A stretch of DNA of 64,000 nt, taken from positions 1 through 64,000 of the forward strand of contig JBCBKL010000020.1 of assembly GCA_038521825.1 (NCBI GenBank), read 5' to 3'. The notes below the pieces were generated by a model. It ran no database searches. It saw only the letters and a list, made by a program, of their open reading frames with translations, and had not been told where the DNA came from. The DNA is from JBCBKL01 sp038521825 (GTDB taxonomy: Bacteria > Pseudomonadota > Alphaproteobacteria > Rhodobacterales > Rhodobacteraceae). Made by a program: the position numbers and the translations under genes. This document shows positions 1-7,460 of the stretch, in pieces; the stretch's first letter is position 1; every line of letters begins with the position of its first letter.

Positions 1-363
1 GAAAAGCTGGAACGGGAGAAGTTTGCGCTTGTCGAGAAGGCCTCTGAACCACTGCCAAGTGCGGGCAAATTCGAGGAGTGTATTGAACTCTCCTTGCGAT
101 TCCTCTCAAAGCCTTGGGATATATACAAAAATGGAAGCCATGCGGTTCGTCAAACAGTGCTGAGACTGGTTTTTTCGGAGCCGCTTACATACACACCAGA
201 AGGTGTGTATGGAACTCCAAAAACCGCCTTATCCTTCAAGGTGTTAGGCGGATTATCGTCAAAAAAGTGCGAGATGGTGCTGCTGGGGAGGATTGAACTC
301 CCGACCTCACCCTTACCAAGGGTGCGCTCTACCACTGAGCTACAGCAGCGCTGTGGCGGGTGA
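1..363 (+). CDS. Site-specific serine recombinase, C-terminal fragment (start outside window)
   Basis: The frame is open from the first base and has no start in the window, so only the last 120 residues are visible. The stretch ending in KTALSFKVLGGLS resembles, as far as I recall, the C-terminal tail of large serine recombinases found on Rhodobacterales elements. The last ~30 codons run antisense through the tRNA-Thr gene and give the familiar tRNA-shadow string RIELPTSPLPR. The native C-terminus is therefore probably just after KVLGGLS, or was changed by insertion at the tRNA. This suggests the right edge of an integrated element lying to the left. The catalytic serine domain is not visible, so activity cannot be judged. 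Confidence 0.6.
   Translation, partial: EKLEREKFALVEKASEPLPSAGKFEECIELSLRFLSKPWDIYKNGSHAVRQTVLRLVFSEPLTYTPEGVYGTPKTALSFKVLGGLSSKKCEMVLLGRIELPTSPLPRVRSTTELQQRCGG
275..349 (-). tRNA. tRNA-Thr (anticodon GGT)
   Basis: On the minus strand the gene begins GCTGCTG and ends CAGCAGC-A-CCA, giving a perfect 7-bp acceptor stem and an encoded CCA. The anticodon arm is CACCC-TTGGTAA-GGGTG, with GGT at positions 34-36, which reads ACC (Thr). The T arm carries GTTCAATC. The D arm is TAGCTCAGTGGTAGAGC. The 3' end faces the recombinase fragment, the usual geometry for a tRNA used as an integration site. Confidence 0.95.
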
Positions 364-432
364 TTAGACGCAAAACACCAGCCGCGCAAGCCAATTCTGG
401 ACCATCCAGAGTCCCTGCTGTATGGGGTTTCC

Positions 433-582
433 ATGGCAGAAAAAACCGCCCCGAAGGCCGGAAAAAACGAAGATCGCGAGGCGCGCCTGAAGGCGGCGCT
501 CAAGGCAAATCTTGCGCGACGAAAGGCACAAATCAAAGCGCGGCACGCGGCGGAAAGAGGCAAGGAGCAGGACGATGGATAG
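433..582 (+). CDS. Small basic conserved hypothetical protein upstream of murA
   Basis: A 49-residue ORF from ATG 433 to TAG 582, rich in Lys, Arg and Ala, with a predicted long helix (LKAALKANLARRKAQIKA). Its stop overlaps the murA start region: murA ATG is at 575. The tight overlap implies translational coupling with murA. Small helical basic proteins in this position occur, as I recall, in other Rhodobacterales, but I know of no function. The coding call rests on the overlap and on Ala/Arg/Lys codon use matching the neighbours; there are no recognisable motifs. Confidence 0.55.
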   Translation: MAEKTAPKAGKNEDREARLKAALKANLARRKAQIKARHAAERGKEQDDG

Positions 583-1843
583 CATTCTGGTGCGGGGCAA
601 CGGCCCGCTCAACGGGCAAATACCAATCGCGGGCGCCAAGAACGCCTGCCTGACACTGATGCCGGCAACCCTGCTCAGCGAAGAGCCCCTGACACTAACC
701 AACGCGCCGCGCCTCAGCGACATCAGGACGATGACGCTGCTGCTGCAATCACTGGGAGCGGAGGTGTCGAGCCTTCAGGACGGCAAGGTGATTGCCCTGT
801 CGTCGCATGGCCTCGACAATCACACCGCCCACTATGACATCGTGCGCAAGATGCGGGCCTCGATCCTTGTTCTGGGTCCGCTGCTGGCCCGGACGGGTCA
901 GGCGGTTGTCTCGCTGCCCGGGGGATGCGCCATTGGGGCCCGACCGGTCGATCTGCACCTCAAGGCGCTGGAAGTGATGGGCGCGGAACTGGAGCTGAAG
1001 GACGGCTACGTTCATGCCTCCGCACCCAAGGGCCTGCGCGGCGGCACTGTGGATTTCGCCTTTGCCAGTGTCGGGGCAACCGAGAACGCGCTGATGGCGG
1101 CGACCTTAGCAAAGGGTACGACGGTGTTGAACAACGCCGCACGAGAGCCCGAGATTGTCGATTTGGCCCTGTGTTTGCGCGCCATGGGGGCGCATCTCGA
1201 AGGAGAGGGGACATCGACCATAACTATCGAAGGCGTTGATCGCCTGCGCGGCGCGACCCACCCCGTCGTGACCGATCGCATCGAGTTGGGAACCTACATG
1301 CTTGCCCCAGCGGTTTGCGGCGGCGAGGTCGAGCTGCTGGGCGGGCGTATCGGTCTGCTCAGTGCGTTCTGCGAAAAGCTGGATGAGGCTGGTATCGAGG
1401 TGGCAGAGACGGCCAACGGACTGACGGTGAAACGCAAGAACGGCAACATCCGCGCGGTTGATGTCACGACGGCTCCGTTTCCGGGATTTCCAACCGACTT
1501 GCAGGCACAGATGATGGCGCTGCTCTGCACGGCCACGGGTACATCCGTTTTGGAAGAGAAGATCTTTGAAAACCGTTTCATGCATGCACCCGAATTGATG
1601 CGTATGGGGGCCAGCATCGACGTTCAGGGCGGGACCGCGACTGTTACGGGCGTCGAACTGCTCAAGGGCGCACCGGTCATGGCGACGGACTTGCGTGCGT
1701 CGGTATCGCTGATCCTTGCCGGTTTGGCGGCAGAGGGCGAGACGCGAGTGTCGCGGGTCTATCACCTTGACCGGGGATATGAGCATGTGGTGCGCAAGCT
1801 CAGCATGGTCGGTGCCGATATCGAACGGATCAGCGACGCATGA
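575..1843 (+). CDS. murA: UDP-N-acetylglucosamine 1-carboxyvinyltransferase MurA
   Basis: A 422-residue cytoplasmic enzyme that transfers enolpyruvate from PEP to UDP-GlcNAc, the first committed step of peptidoglycan synthesis. The start at ATG 575 gives the standard N-terminus, with AKN (Lys22) for substrate binding. The catalytic loop LPGGCAIGARPVD places the nucleophilic Cys at 118, so the enzyme is the fosfomycin-sensitive Cys type. The C-terminal ATDLRASVSLILAGLAAEG block is typical. An upstream in-frame ATG at 512 is rejected because it would add a 21-residue tail overlapping the small upstream gene. The stop overlaps the DUF2948 start (ATGA), implying one transcript. Confidence 0.97.
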   Translation: MDSILVRGNGPLNGQIPIAGAKNACLTLMPATLLSEEPLTLTNAPRLSDIRTMTLLLQSLGAEVSSLQDGKVIALSSHGLDNHTAHYDIVRKMRASILVLGPLLARTGQAVVSLPGGCAIGARPVDLHLKALEVMGAELELKDGYVHASAPKGLRGGTVDFAFASVGATENALMAATLAKGTTVLNNAAREPEIVDLALCLRAMGAHLEGEGTSTITIEGVDRLRGATHPVVTDRIELGTYMLAPAVCGGEVELLGGRIGLLSAFCEKLDEAGIEVAETANGLTVKRKNGNIRAVDVTTAPFPGFPTDLQAQMMALLCTATGTSVLEEKIFENRFMHAPELMRMGASIDVQGGTATVTGVELLKGAPVMATDLRASVSLILAGLAAEGETRVSRVYHLDRGYEHVVRKLSMVGADIERISDA

Positions 1844-2310
1844 ATGAAGACGCCAAATTCGAAGACGGACGCGAAGCGCCGCTTAACCTCGGAGCTGAGG
1901 ACGAGGCGGACCTGAACGTTATCTCGTCGCTGGTACAGGACGCCGTTTTGCCTGTCACCGAGATGAAGTGGGAACCCAAGCGCCACCGCTTTGCGTTGCT
2001 GCTGAACCGCTTTCGGTGGGAAGATGAGGGTCGCGACCGCCATGGCGCGGAACGCGTGCAGTCGGTGCTGATGATCGACAACGTCCTTGGCGTGTCCAGT
2101 CAGGGGGTCGATCGGGCGGACAAGGACATCATTCTTTCCGTTCTCAATGTGACCTTCACGGCCGGTGAGGGCGGCGCGGGTCAGGTCGTCCTGAACCTCG
2201 CGGGCGATGGTGCCTTGCGACTGAACGTTGAGGCGCTTGAAGTCACGCTCAAAGACGTCACGCGGCCCTATCTTGCACCGACTCGAAAGACACCGGAACA
2301 TCCTGCATGA
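1840..2310 (+). CDS. DUF2948 family protein
   Basis: A 156-residue soluble protein starting inside the murA stop (ATGA). Features I associate with DUF2948 are the N-terminal LGAEDEADLNVISSLVQDA segment, the central MKWEPKRHRFALLLNRFRWE and the C-terminal LEVTLKDVTRPYLAP. This family is found, as far as I recall, mainly in Alphaproteobacteria, commonly between murA and hisD. Its function is unknown. The stop overlaps the next start (ATGA at 2307), so it is probably translated as part of the murA-hisD transcript. Confidence 0.85.
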   Translation: MNEDAKFEDGREAPLNLGAEDEADLNVISSLVQDAVLPVTEMKWEPKRHRFALLLNRFRWEDEGRDRHGAERVQSVLMIDNVLGVSSQGVDRADKDIILSVLNVTFTAGEGGAGQVVLNLAGDGALRLNVEALEVTLKDVTRPYLAPTRKTPEHPA

Positions 2311-2816
2311 CGAAAGTCCGGATGCTCGGTCCCGATGACGCAAAGATCTGGCGGGATTTGAGGATCGAGGGCATCCGCAACTATCCTGGCGCATTTCTGA
2401 CGTCGTTGGACGAGGCCAAAGCGCAGAGCGTCGAGAAAATCGAAATAGGATTGGCGCGCAAGGGCACTTTCGCCGCATTTCAGGATAATGAGCCTGTCGG
2501 GATCGCGTCCATCCTGCCCCTGACAAATCGGACCCGAACCCGGCATCGGGCAGAGATTGGTGCCTTTTACGTCAGACCTTTGGCGCAAGGGAGCGGCGTC
2601 GCGGATGCGCTTATGCTGGCCATGATCGATTTCGCACGCGTGGAAGGGATCTGGCAGCTGGAACTCTTCGTGGCCGAGACCAATACGCGCGGAACCCGAT
2701 TTTACGAACGTCATGGCTTTGTCCGCGAAGGGCGGTTGCCAAATGCGATACTGGACGGTGATGCGACGGAACATGACATGTTCTATGTCCGCGACCTGCG
2801 CGCATTGCGCACTTGA
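2307..2816 (+). CDS. GNAT family N-acetyltransferase
   Basis: A 169-residue protein with the GNAT fold. It has an N-terminal acceptor region (MLGPDDAKIWRDLRIEGIRNYPGAF), then the acetyl-CoA pyrophosphate loop motif A around VRPLAQGSGVADALML, and the late motif TRGTRFYERHGFVREGR near the C-terminus. The start overlaps the DUF2948 stop. It lies between DUF2948 and hisD in the same direction, so it belongs to the murA-hisD operon. The acetyl acceptor cannot be deduced; small-molecule detoxification or protein N-acetylation are both possible. Confidence 0.85.
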   Translation: MTKVRMLGPDDAKIWRDLRIEGIRNYPGAFLTSLDEAKAQSVEKIEIGLARKGTFAAFQDNEPVGIASILPLTNRTRTRHRAEIGAFYVRPLAQGSGVADALMLAMIDFARVEGIWQLELFVAETNTRGTRFYERHGFVREGRLPNAILDGDATEHDMFYVRDLRALRT

Positions 2817-2862
2817 GCCTGCAATCGCCAATCGGTATCCCGCGCGGACGAAAGGATATGTG

Positions 2863-4173
2863 ATGCCGCAGTTTCTCGACTGTTCCGATTCGGATTTTGA
2901 GATGCGCTTTACCGCGCTGCTCGAAGCAAAGCGCGAAGACAGTCCCGATGTCGATGACGCTGTGGCCCGGATCATCGCTGACGTGCGTGCTCGTGGCGAT
3001 GCGGCGGTGATCGAGCTGACCGAACGGTATGATCGCATGGCGCTCAGCCCCGATCAGTTGCGGCTGAAATCCGGAGAGATTGCGGAAGCCATCGACCATG
3101 TCGGTTCCGAAGATCGTGCCGCGCTTGAACTCGCGGCCGAGCGCATCACAGCCTATCATGAACGTCAGCGCCCTACGGACGAAAGCTGGACGGACGAGGC
3201 CGGGGCCACCTTGGGCTGGCGCTGGACGCCAGTTTCCGCGGCAGGGCTTTATGTGCCGGGCGGTCTGGCCAGCTACCCATCCTCGGTTCTGATGAACGCG
3301 ATCCCAGCCAAGGTGGCCGGTGTTTCCCGGCTGGCGATCACCGTGCCCACGCCCGACGGTCAGCTTAATCCGCTTGTCCTGCTTGCAGCACATCTGTCCG
3401 GGGTTGACGAAATCTATCGCATCGGTGGCGCGCAGGCCATCGCGGCGTTGGCTTACGGCACGGAGACGGTCGCGCCGGTGGACAAGATCACGGGACCGGG
3501 TAACGCCTTTGTCGCGGCCGCCAAGCGGCGCGTATTCGGAAAGGTCGGGATCGATATGATCGCGGGGCCGTCGGAGATCCTGGTGATTGCCGATGCCGTC
3601 AATGACCCCGACTGGATCGCACTCGACCTTCTCAGCCAGGCGGAACACGACGAAAGCGCCCAATCCATCCTCGTGACCGACGATGCAGCCTTTGGACGGG
3701 CAGTGATGGATGCGGTGGACAAACGCCTCGAAAACTTAGAACGCAGGGCAATCGCAGGGCCAAGCTGGCGCGATTTTGGTGCCGTCATCGTGGTGTCCGA
3801 TCTGGAACAGGCCGCGCGGATCAGCGACCGGATAGCACCCGAACACCTTGAGCTTTGTGTTGCGGACCCGGAGAGCCTTTGCGCCCGGATCACCCATGCT
3901 GGTGCAATCTTTCTGGGTCAATGGACGCCCGAGGCGATCGGTGACTATGTCGGCGGCCCCAACCATGTCTTGCCTACGGCCCGCTCGGCCCGGTTTTCGT
4001 CCGGTCTGTCTGTTCTTGACTTCATGAAGCGAACCACGCTTGCGTGCATGACGCCCAGTGCATTGTCCGAGATTGGGGCAAGCGCTGAACGGTTGGCACG
4101 AGCCGAGAGCCTTGAGGCGCACGGGCTGTCGGTGGCTGTCCGGCTCGCACGATTGAACGCGATGCGCGGATGA
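2863..4173 (+). CDS. hisD: Histidinol dehydrogenase HisD
   Basis: A 436-residue Zn- and NAD-dependent enzyme oxidising L-histidinol to L-histidine, the last two steps of histidine synthesis. ATG 2863 gives the normal N-terminus (MPQFLDCSDSDFEMRFTALL). The Zn and catalytic residues are in place: LSQAEHDES, the acid/base pair Glu327-His328 in APEHLEL, GDYVGGPNHVLPT, and the final SLEAHG His. A second HisD-family gene at 25262-26557 differs in substrate-facing segments and sits in another context, so this copy is the biosynthetic one. Spacing to the upstream acetyltransferase is 46 bases. Confidence 0.96.
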   Translation: MPQFLDCSDSDFEMRFTALLEAKREDSPDVDDAVARIIADVRARGDAAVIELTERYDRMALSPDQLRLKSGEIAEAIDHVGSEDRAALELAAERITAYHERQRPTDESWTDEAGATLGWRWTPVSAAGLYVPGGLASYPSSVLMNAIPAKVAGVSRLAITVPTPDGQLNPLVLLAAHLSGVDEIYRIGGAQAIAALAYGTETVAPVDKITGPGNAFVAAAKRRVFGKVGIDMIAGPSEILVIADAVNDPDWIALDLLSQAEHDESAQSILVTDDAAFGRAVMDAVDKRLENLERRAIAGPSWRDFGAVIVVSDLEQAARISDRIAPEHLELCVADPESLCARITHAGAIFLGQWTPEAIGDYVGGPNHVLPTARSARFSSGLSVLDFMKRTTLACMTPSALSEIGASAERLARAESLEAHGLSVAVRLARLNAMRG

Positions 4174-4318
4174 TTGCCGCGATGAATTTTCAAGGATCGT
4201 CTTGAGTTAGGCCCAAAAGACCGAAACCCGATGAAATTACGGGCGGGTTCCCGCCTAGGCCGGGGAGGGCCTTGCACCGGCCTTGACGGACAACGCATGG
4301 CCCGCGCTTTGTGGTGTC

Positions 4319-4987
4319 ATGCGTGGGGTTCTGACATCGACGTATCGGCGGGATGCGCAGATGCTCTTGCTGGCGTCACTTTGTGGCCTACTGGTGGTGT
4401 TGTTGCAGGTCCCGACCGACAGCAGTGCCAATCTGGTTGCTGCTGAATTAGGTATTTTGACGTTCACCGGCGTCCTTCTTTTGTTGCCGGTGATCGAAGC
4501 ATCGCTGTCCGTGGCATCCGGTCGAAAACCGCATTGGGCCGATTATCTGACATGCCTTGTCTGGATGACATTCCTACCCATGATTGTCTTTATCTTCGCG
4601 AGCTGGACCGACGCGAACAGCCTCTGGGCCCGGATGTTTTCGGCGATGCTTGGCATGTGCCTGTCGGTTGGCCTCGCGCATCTGATGTCGGTCGAATTGC
4701 CCGAGATCGCGCCGTCGCGATTTGCCGTGCTTCCCGCGAATGATCCTGATCCTCTTCGGCTTCTGTCCCGGGTATGGCCAGGTGTCGTGTTTTTTTATCT
4801 CATGGTGCTGGCGGTCACCCCGGGGCTTAACGATGCATGGGTCGCATTGCAGATCATTCTACTGCCCAGCATTGTGCCGCCTGTGCGACAGCGGCTCATG
4901 CTAGAGGACGGGCGGGTCAACATCGCCCGTATCTCGGGCTTTTTCATGTTTGCCATTACGGCGCTCTGGCTAATTGCCGCGTCCTGA
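4319..4987 (+). CDS. Integral membrane protein of unknown function
   Basis: About 222 residues with roughly six hydrophobic segments: MLLLASLCGLLVVLLQ, LTFTGVLLLLPVIEA, CLVWMTFLPMIVFIFA, MFSAMLGMCLSVGLAHL, GVVFFYLMVLAVTP and ISGFFMFAITALWLIA. ATG 4319 was chosen; a TTG at 4283 would add twelve residues. No catalytic or transport motif is evident. It lies between hisD and the UPF0262 gene in the same direction, with ~145 bases upstream holding a GC hairpin (4242-4255) but no clear terminator. It may be a conserved hypothetical of this locus; function unknown. Confidence 0.7.
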   Translation: MRGVLTSTYRRDAQMLLLASLCGLLVVLLQVPTDSSANLVAAELGILTFTGVLLLLPVIEASLSVASGRKPHWADYLTCLVWMTFLPMIVFIFASWTDANSLWARMFSAMLGMCLSVGLAHLMSVELPEIAPSRFAVLPANDPDPLRLLSRVWPGVVFFYLMVLAVTPGLNDAWVALQIILLPSIVPPVRQRLMLEDGRVNIARISGFFMFAITALWLIAAS

Positions 4988-5065
4988 AATGCGAGCATTG
5001 TCATGATGCGAGGGTTTGGTTAAGGACTGCGCGGCCATTAACCCCGCAAGCCTGTTGCCCATCCG

Positions 5066-5545
5066 ATGTCTCGTATCACTCACATTTCTCTCGACGACGC
5101 CAACCTGCCTCCGCCGACACCTGAGATCGAGCAGGAGAGGAAGGTCGCCATTTTCGATCTGCTCGAGCAGAATTCGTTTGTTCTGCCGGAACGGGACGGG
5201 CGCGCCGTACCGGCCGGACCCTATCATCTGGGGCTTGCGATCCGCGACAAGCGGCTTGTCTTCGACGTCGAAACGGAGGGTGAAGAGAAGGCGGCAGAGT
5301 TTCATCTGTCACTGGGCCCCTTCCGGCAGGTCGTAAAGGACTACTTCCAGATCTGCGAAAGCTACTTCGAAGCTGTAAAGAAGCTGCCGCCGAGCCAGAT
5401 CGAGACGATCGACATGGCGCGCCGCGGAATCCACAACGAAGGGAGCCGCGTCTTGATCGAGCGGCTCGACGGCAAGGTCGAGATCGACTCTGACACGGCC
5501 CGCCGTCTCTTTACGCTCATCTGCGTTCTGCACTTCGGCGGTTAG
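5066..5545 (+). CDS. UPF0262 family protein
   Basis: A 159-residue soluble protein beginning MSRITHISLDDANLPPPTPEIEQE. The acidic N-terminus, the VLPERDGRAVPAGPYHLGLAIRDKRLVFDV centre and the YFQICESYFEAVKKLPPSQIETIDMARRGIHNEG C-terminal half are what I know as UPF0262, an alphaproteobacterial family of unknown function. Its stop directly abuts the next ATG (5546), so it is co-translated with the phosphatase. The hisD-UPF0262-phosphatase order is widespread in Rhodobacterales (from memory). Confidence 0.88.
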   Translation: MSRITHISLDDANLPPPTPEIEQERKVAIFDLLEQNSFVLPERDGRAVPAGPYHLGLAIRDKRLVFDVETEGEEKAAEFHLSLGPFRQVVKDYFQICESYFEAVKKLPPSQIETIDMARRGIHNEGSRVLIERLDGKVEIDSDTARRLFTLICVLHFGG

Positions 5546-6007
5546 ATGGCCAAGACACTTCCCCAATCGGTGCTTTTCTGTTGTGATCACAATGCAGTAC
5601 GCTCACCGATGGCCGAGGGGATTATGAAGAAATTCTATGGCACCGGCACCTACGTGCAATCCGTAGGCGTCCACAATGATATGGAGATCGACGGCTTTTC
5701 CATCGCCGTCTGCCAGGAAATGGACGTGGAGCTGAGCCGGCACCGGTCGCGCAGCTTTGACGAGATGGAGGAATGGGGAGACGATCTTTCTTCTTTCGAT
5801 CTGGTCATCGCGCTGTCGCCCGCATCGCAACGGCGCGCGCTGGAATTGACGCGGTACTATCATCTGGACGTCGAATACTGGCCCATCCTTGACCCGACCG
5901 GACTGGGGGAAACGCGGGCTGACAAGCTGGCCAGCTACCGGGAGGCCCGTGACCAGATCATAGAACGCCTTAGAGACCGCTGGGGTGAGCCGACGAGGGT
6001 GCAATGA
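5546..6007 (+). CDS. Low-molecular-weight protein tyrosine phosphatase family protein
   Basis: A 153-residue protein. The P-loop C-X5-R is present as Cys13-DHNAV-Arg19 followed by Ser20, and the general-acid Asp-Pro is at 116-117 in WPILDPTG, so catalytic residues are intact. Members act as phosphotyrosine phosphatases or arsenate reductase-like enzymes; the DP loop favours phosphatase chemistry. The gene begins immediately after UPF0262 and its stop overlaps the next start (ATGA at 6004). In related genomes infA commonly follows this gene; here infA is 16 kb away on the other strand. Confidence 0.88.
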   Translation: MAKTLPQSVLFCCDHNAVRSPMAEGIMKKFYGTGTYVQSVGVHNDMEIDGFSIAVCQEMDVELSRHRSRSFDEMEEWGDDLSSFDLVIALSPASQRRALELTRYYHLDVEYWPILDPTGLGETRADKLASYREARDQIIERLRDRWGEPTRVQ

Positions 6008-6396
6008 CGGATATCATCGAACGCTATTTCGCCGCCTTCAATGCCAGCGACACCCACGAGATGCTGGCCTGCCTGACCGATGACGTGGCTCACCACGTCA
6101 ACCAAGGTGGTGTGCGGACTGGTAAGGCAGCCTTTGCCGAGTTTTGCGCGCATATGGATCACTGCTATCAGGAAGAGCTGACCGATCTCGTGATCCTGTC
6201 AGAGGCCTCGGGCAACCGAGCCGCCGCCGAATATACAGTTAACGGCAATTACATCGAAACGGATGACGGGCTGCCCGAGGCCGATGGCCAAGCCTATTCG
6301 TTGCCGGCTGGTAGCTTTTTCGACATCCGGGATGGTCTTATCAGCCGCGTCAGCACCTACTACAACCTTAACGAATGGATCCGGCAGGTCTCGTGA
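6004..6396 (+). CDS. NTF2-like/SnoaL-type protein (ketosteroid-isomerase-related)
   Basis: A 130-residue single-domain protein with the NTF2-like alpha+beta cone. It has the N-terminal helix YFAAFNASDTHEMLACLTDDVAHHVN, the middle GKAAFAEFCAHMDHCY and the terminal FFDIRDGLISRVSTYYNLNEWIRQV strand. These resemble the SnoaL-like polyketide cyclase/ketosteroid isomerase-related group, whose substrates vary widely. The start overlaps the phosphatase stop and the stop overlaps the GTG start of the next gene, so the three are coupled. No specific reaction can be assigned. Confidence 0.82.
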   Translation: MTDIIERYFAAFNASDTHEMLACLTDDVAHHVNQGGVRTGKAAFAEFCAHMDHCYQEELTDLVILSEASGNRAAAEYTVNGNYIETDDGLPEADGQAYSLPAGSFFDIRDGLISRVSTYYNLNEWIRQVS

Positions 6397-6977
6397 TAGA
6401 TCTGCGCGTCTTGACCGGCCCCTCCCTTAAGAGGGCGCTTGATGGTGTTGCGCGGTTGCGGATCGCGGTTTTCCGGGAATGGCCGTATCTCTATGACGGA
6501 GATGCGGACTATGAACGGCGGTATCTTGGCGTATTTGCCCAAAGCAAGGATGCCATCGTCGTAGGTGCTTACAACAACGGTGAATTGGTCGGGGCGAGTA
6601 CCGCATCGCCCCTTCGTGATCACGCGGATGAGTTCGGCGCGGCCTTTAGTGATCGCTCAGAGGCGCTGGATGACGTTTTCTACTGTGCGGAAAGCGTGCT
6701 TTTGCCTCAGTTTCGTGGCCAAGGGGTTGGTCATAGATTTTTTGATCTGCGCGAGGATCACGCGCGGGACAAAGGGTATCGTCATGTCTGTTTTTGTGCT
6801 GTGAACCGACCCGCTGATCATCCCCTCCGACCATCAGACCATCGTTCGCTCGATGGTTTTTGGGCAGTGCGCGGATATCGCAAGCTCGATGGAGTGCGGG
6901 CGCAATTCGCTTGGAAGGATATCGGTCAACTGACAGAGACTTCGAAGTATCTTCAGTTCTGGATGCGCAGCCTCTAG
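6393..6977 (+). CDS. GNAT family N-acetyltransferase
   Basis: About 194 residues. GTG 6393 is preferred because it overlaps the preceding TGA (GTGA) and gives VIDLRVLTGPSLKRALDGVARLRIAVFREWPYLYDGD, a typical beginning. Acetyl-CoA motif A is LLPQFRGQGVGHRFFDLRE; a later SLDGFWAVRGYRKLDGV segment corresponds to the C-terminal GNAT strand-helix unit. The acceptor is unknown. It is the last gene of the hisD-to-6977 run and meets a convergent lipoprotein gene four bases later with no clear terminator. Confidence 0.82.
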   Translation: MIDLRVLTGPSLKRALDGVARLRIAVFREWPYLYDGDADYERRYLGVFAQSKDAIVVGAYNNGELVGASTASPLRDHADEFGAAFSDRSEALDDVFYCAESVLLPQFRGQGVGHRFFDLREDHARDKGYRHVCFCAVNRPADHPLRPSDHRSLDGFWAVRGYRKLDGVRAQFAWKDIGQLTETSKYLQFWMRSL

Positions 6978-6981
6978 TCGG

Positions 6982-7350
6982 TCACGTGCACAGACGCTCT
7001 GCGTCTGCACCAAACGCTTTCCATCTCTGCCAGAACGCTTCGTTCGACGCTCCATCTGCCTGCCGGGTATCTTGCGCGCGTTGCGGGTCGTCAAAGAAAA
7101 CGATGCCGCGGCGCTGGTCGGACGCACTAAGCGACATGTTGGCCACCGCCTGAACACAGCCGCAGCGGACGCGACTGGCATCGCGTCGTCCGGCAGCAAG
7201 GCATGCGGACGAGATCGGGCCGGTCGCGAAAAGGACTGGTTGCGTGGCGGGGTTTGTGCGGCTGTTGGCTGCATTCTGGTTGGAATACCTTGTGCCGCCG
7301 CATGACGACAAAATGAGGAGTAAGACCACTATCATGGATGCTCGAAGCAT
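6982..7350 (-). CDS. Small lipoprotein of the Rhodobacterales 'arginine transporter'-annotated family
   Basis: About 122 residues from ATG 7350. The N-terminus MLRASMIVVLLLILSSCGG is a lipoprotein signal with lipobox LSSC, so the mature protein should be membrane-anchored. The C-terminal half contains the pattern GRRDASRVRCGCVQAVAN, DQRRGIVFFDDPQRAQDTRQ and NEAFWQRWKAF. That pattern occurs in short proteins databases often call arginine transporter, as I recall, a label with no mechanism in the sequence since there are no transport segments. Two Cys in RCGC may form a disulfide or bind metal. It is downstream of and parallel to the MscS gene. Confidence 0.65.
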   Translation of the reverse strand: MLRASMIVVLLLILSSCGGTRYSNQNAANSRTNPATQPVLFATGPISSACLAAGRRDASRVRCGCVQAVANMSLSASDQRRGIVFFDDPQRAQDTRQADGASNEAFWQRWKAFGADAERLCT

Positions 7351-7460
7351 TGCGCCTGCTCTGTTAATCGGCGGTCTGCTTCCCGTCTGACCGCTCTTGC
7401 ATTCCAGTATGCCCAACCGGAAGCCGGACCGCAATTCACGGTCTTGCAAGCCGTATCGAA

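Noticed and set aside
4242..4255. GGCGGG-TT-CCCGCC hairpin after hisD as a terminator
   Set aside because: The loop is two bases and no T-run follows; it lies inside a probable leader of the membrane protein gene, so termination is not supported.
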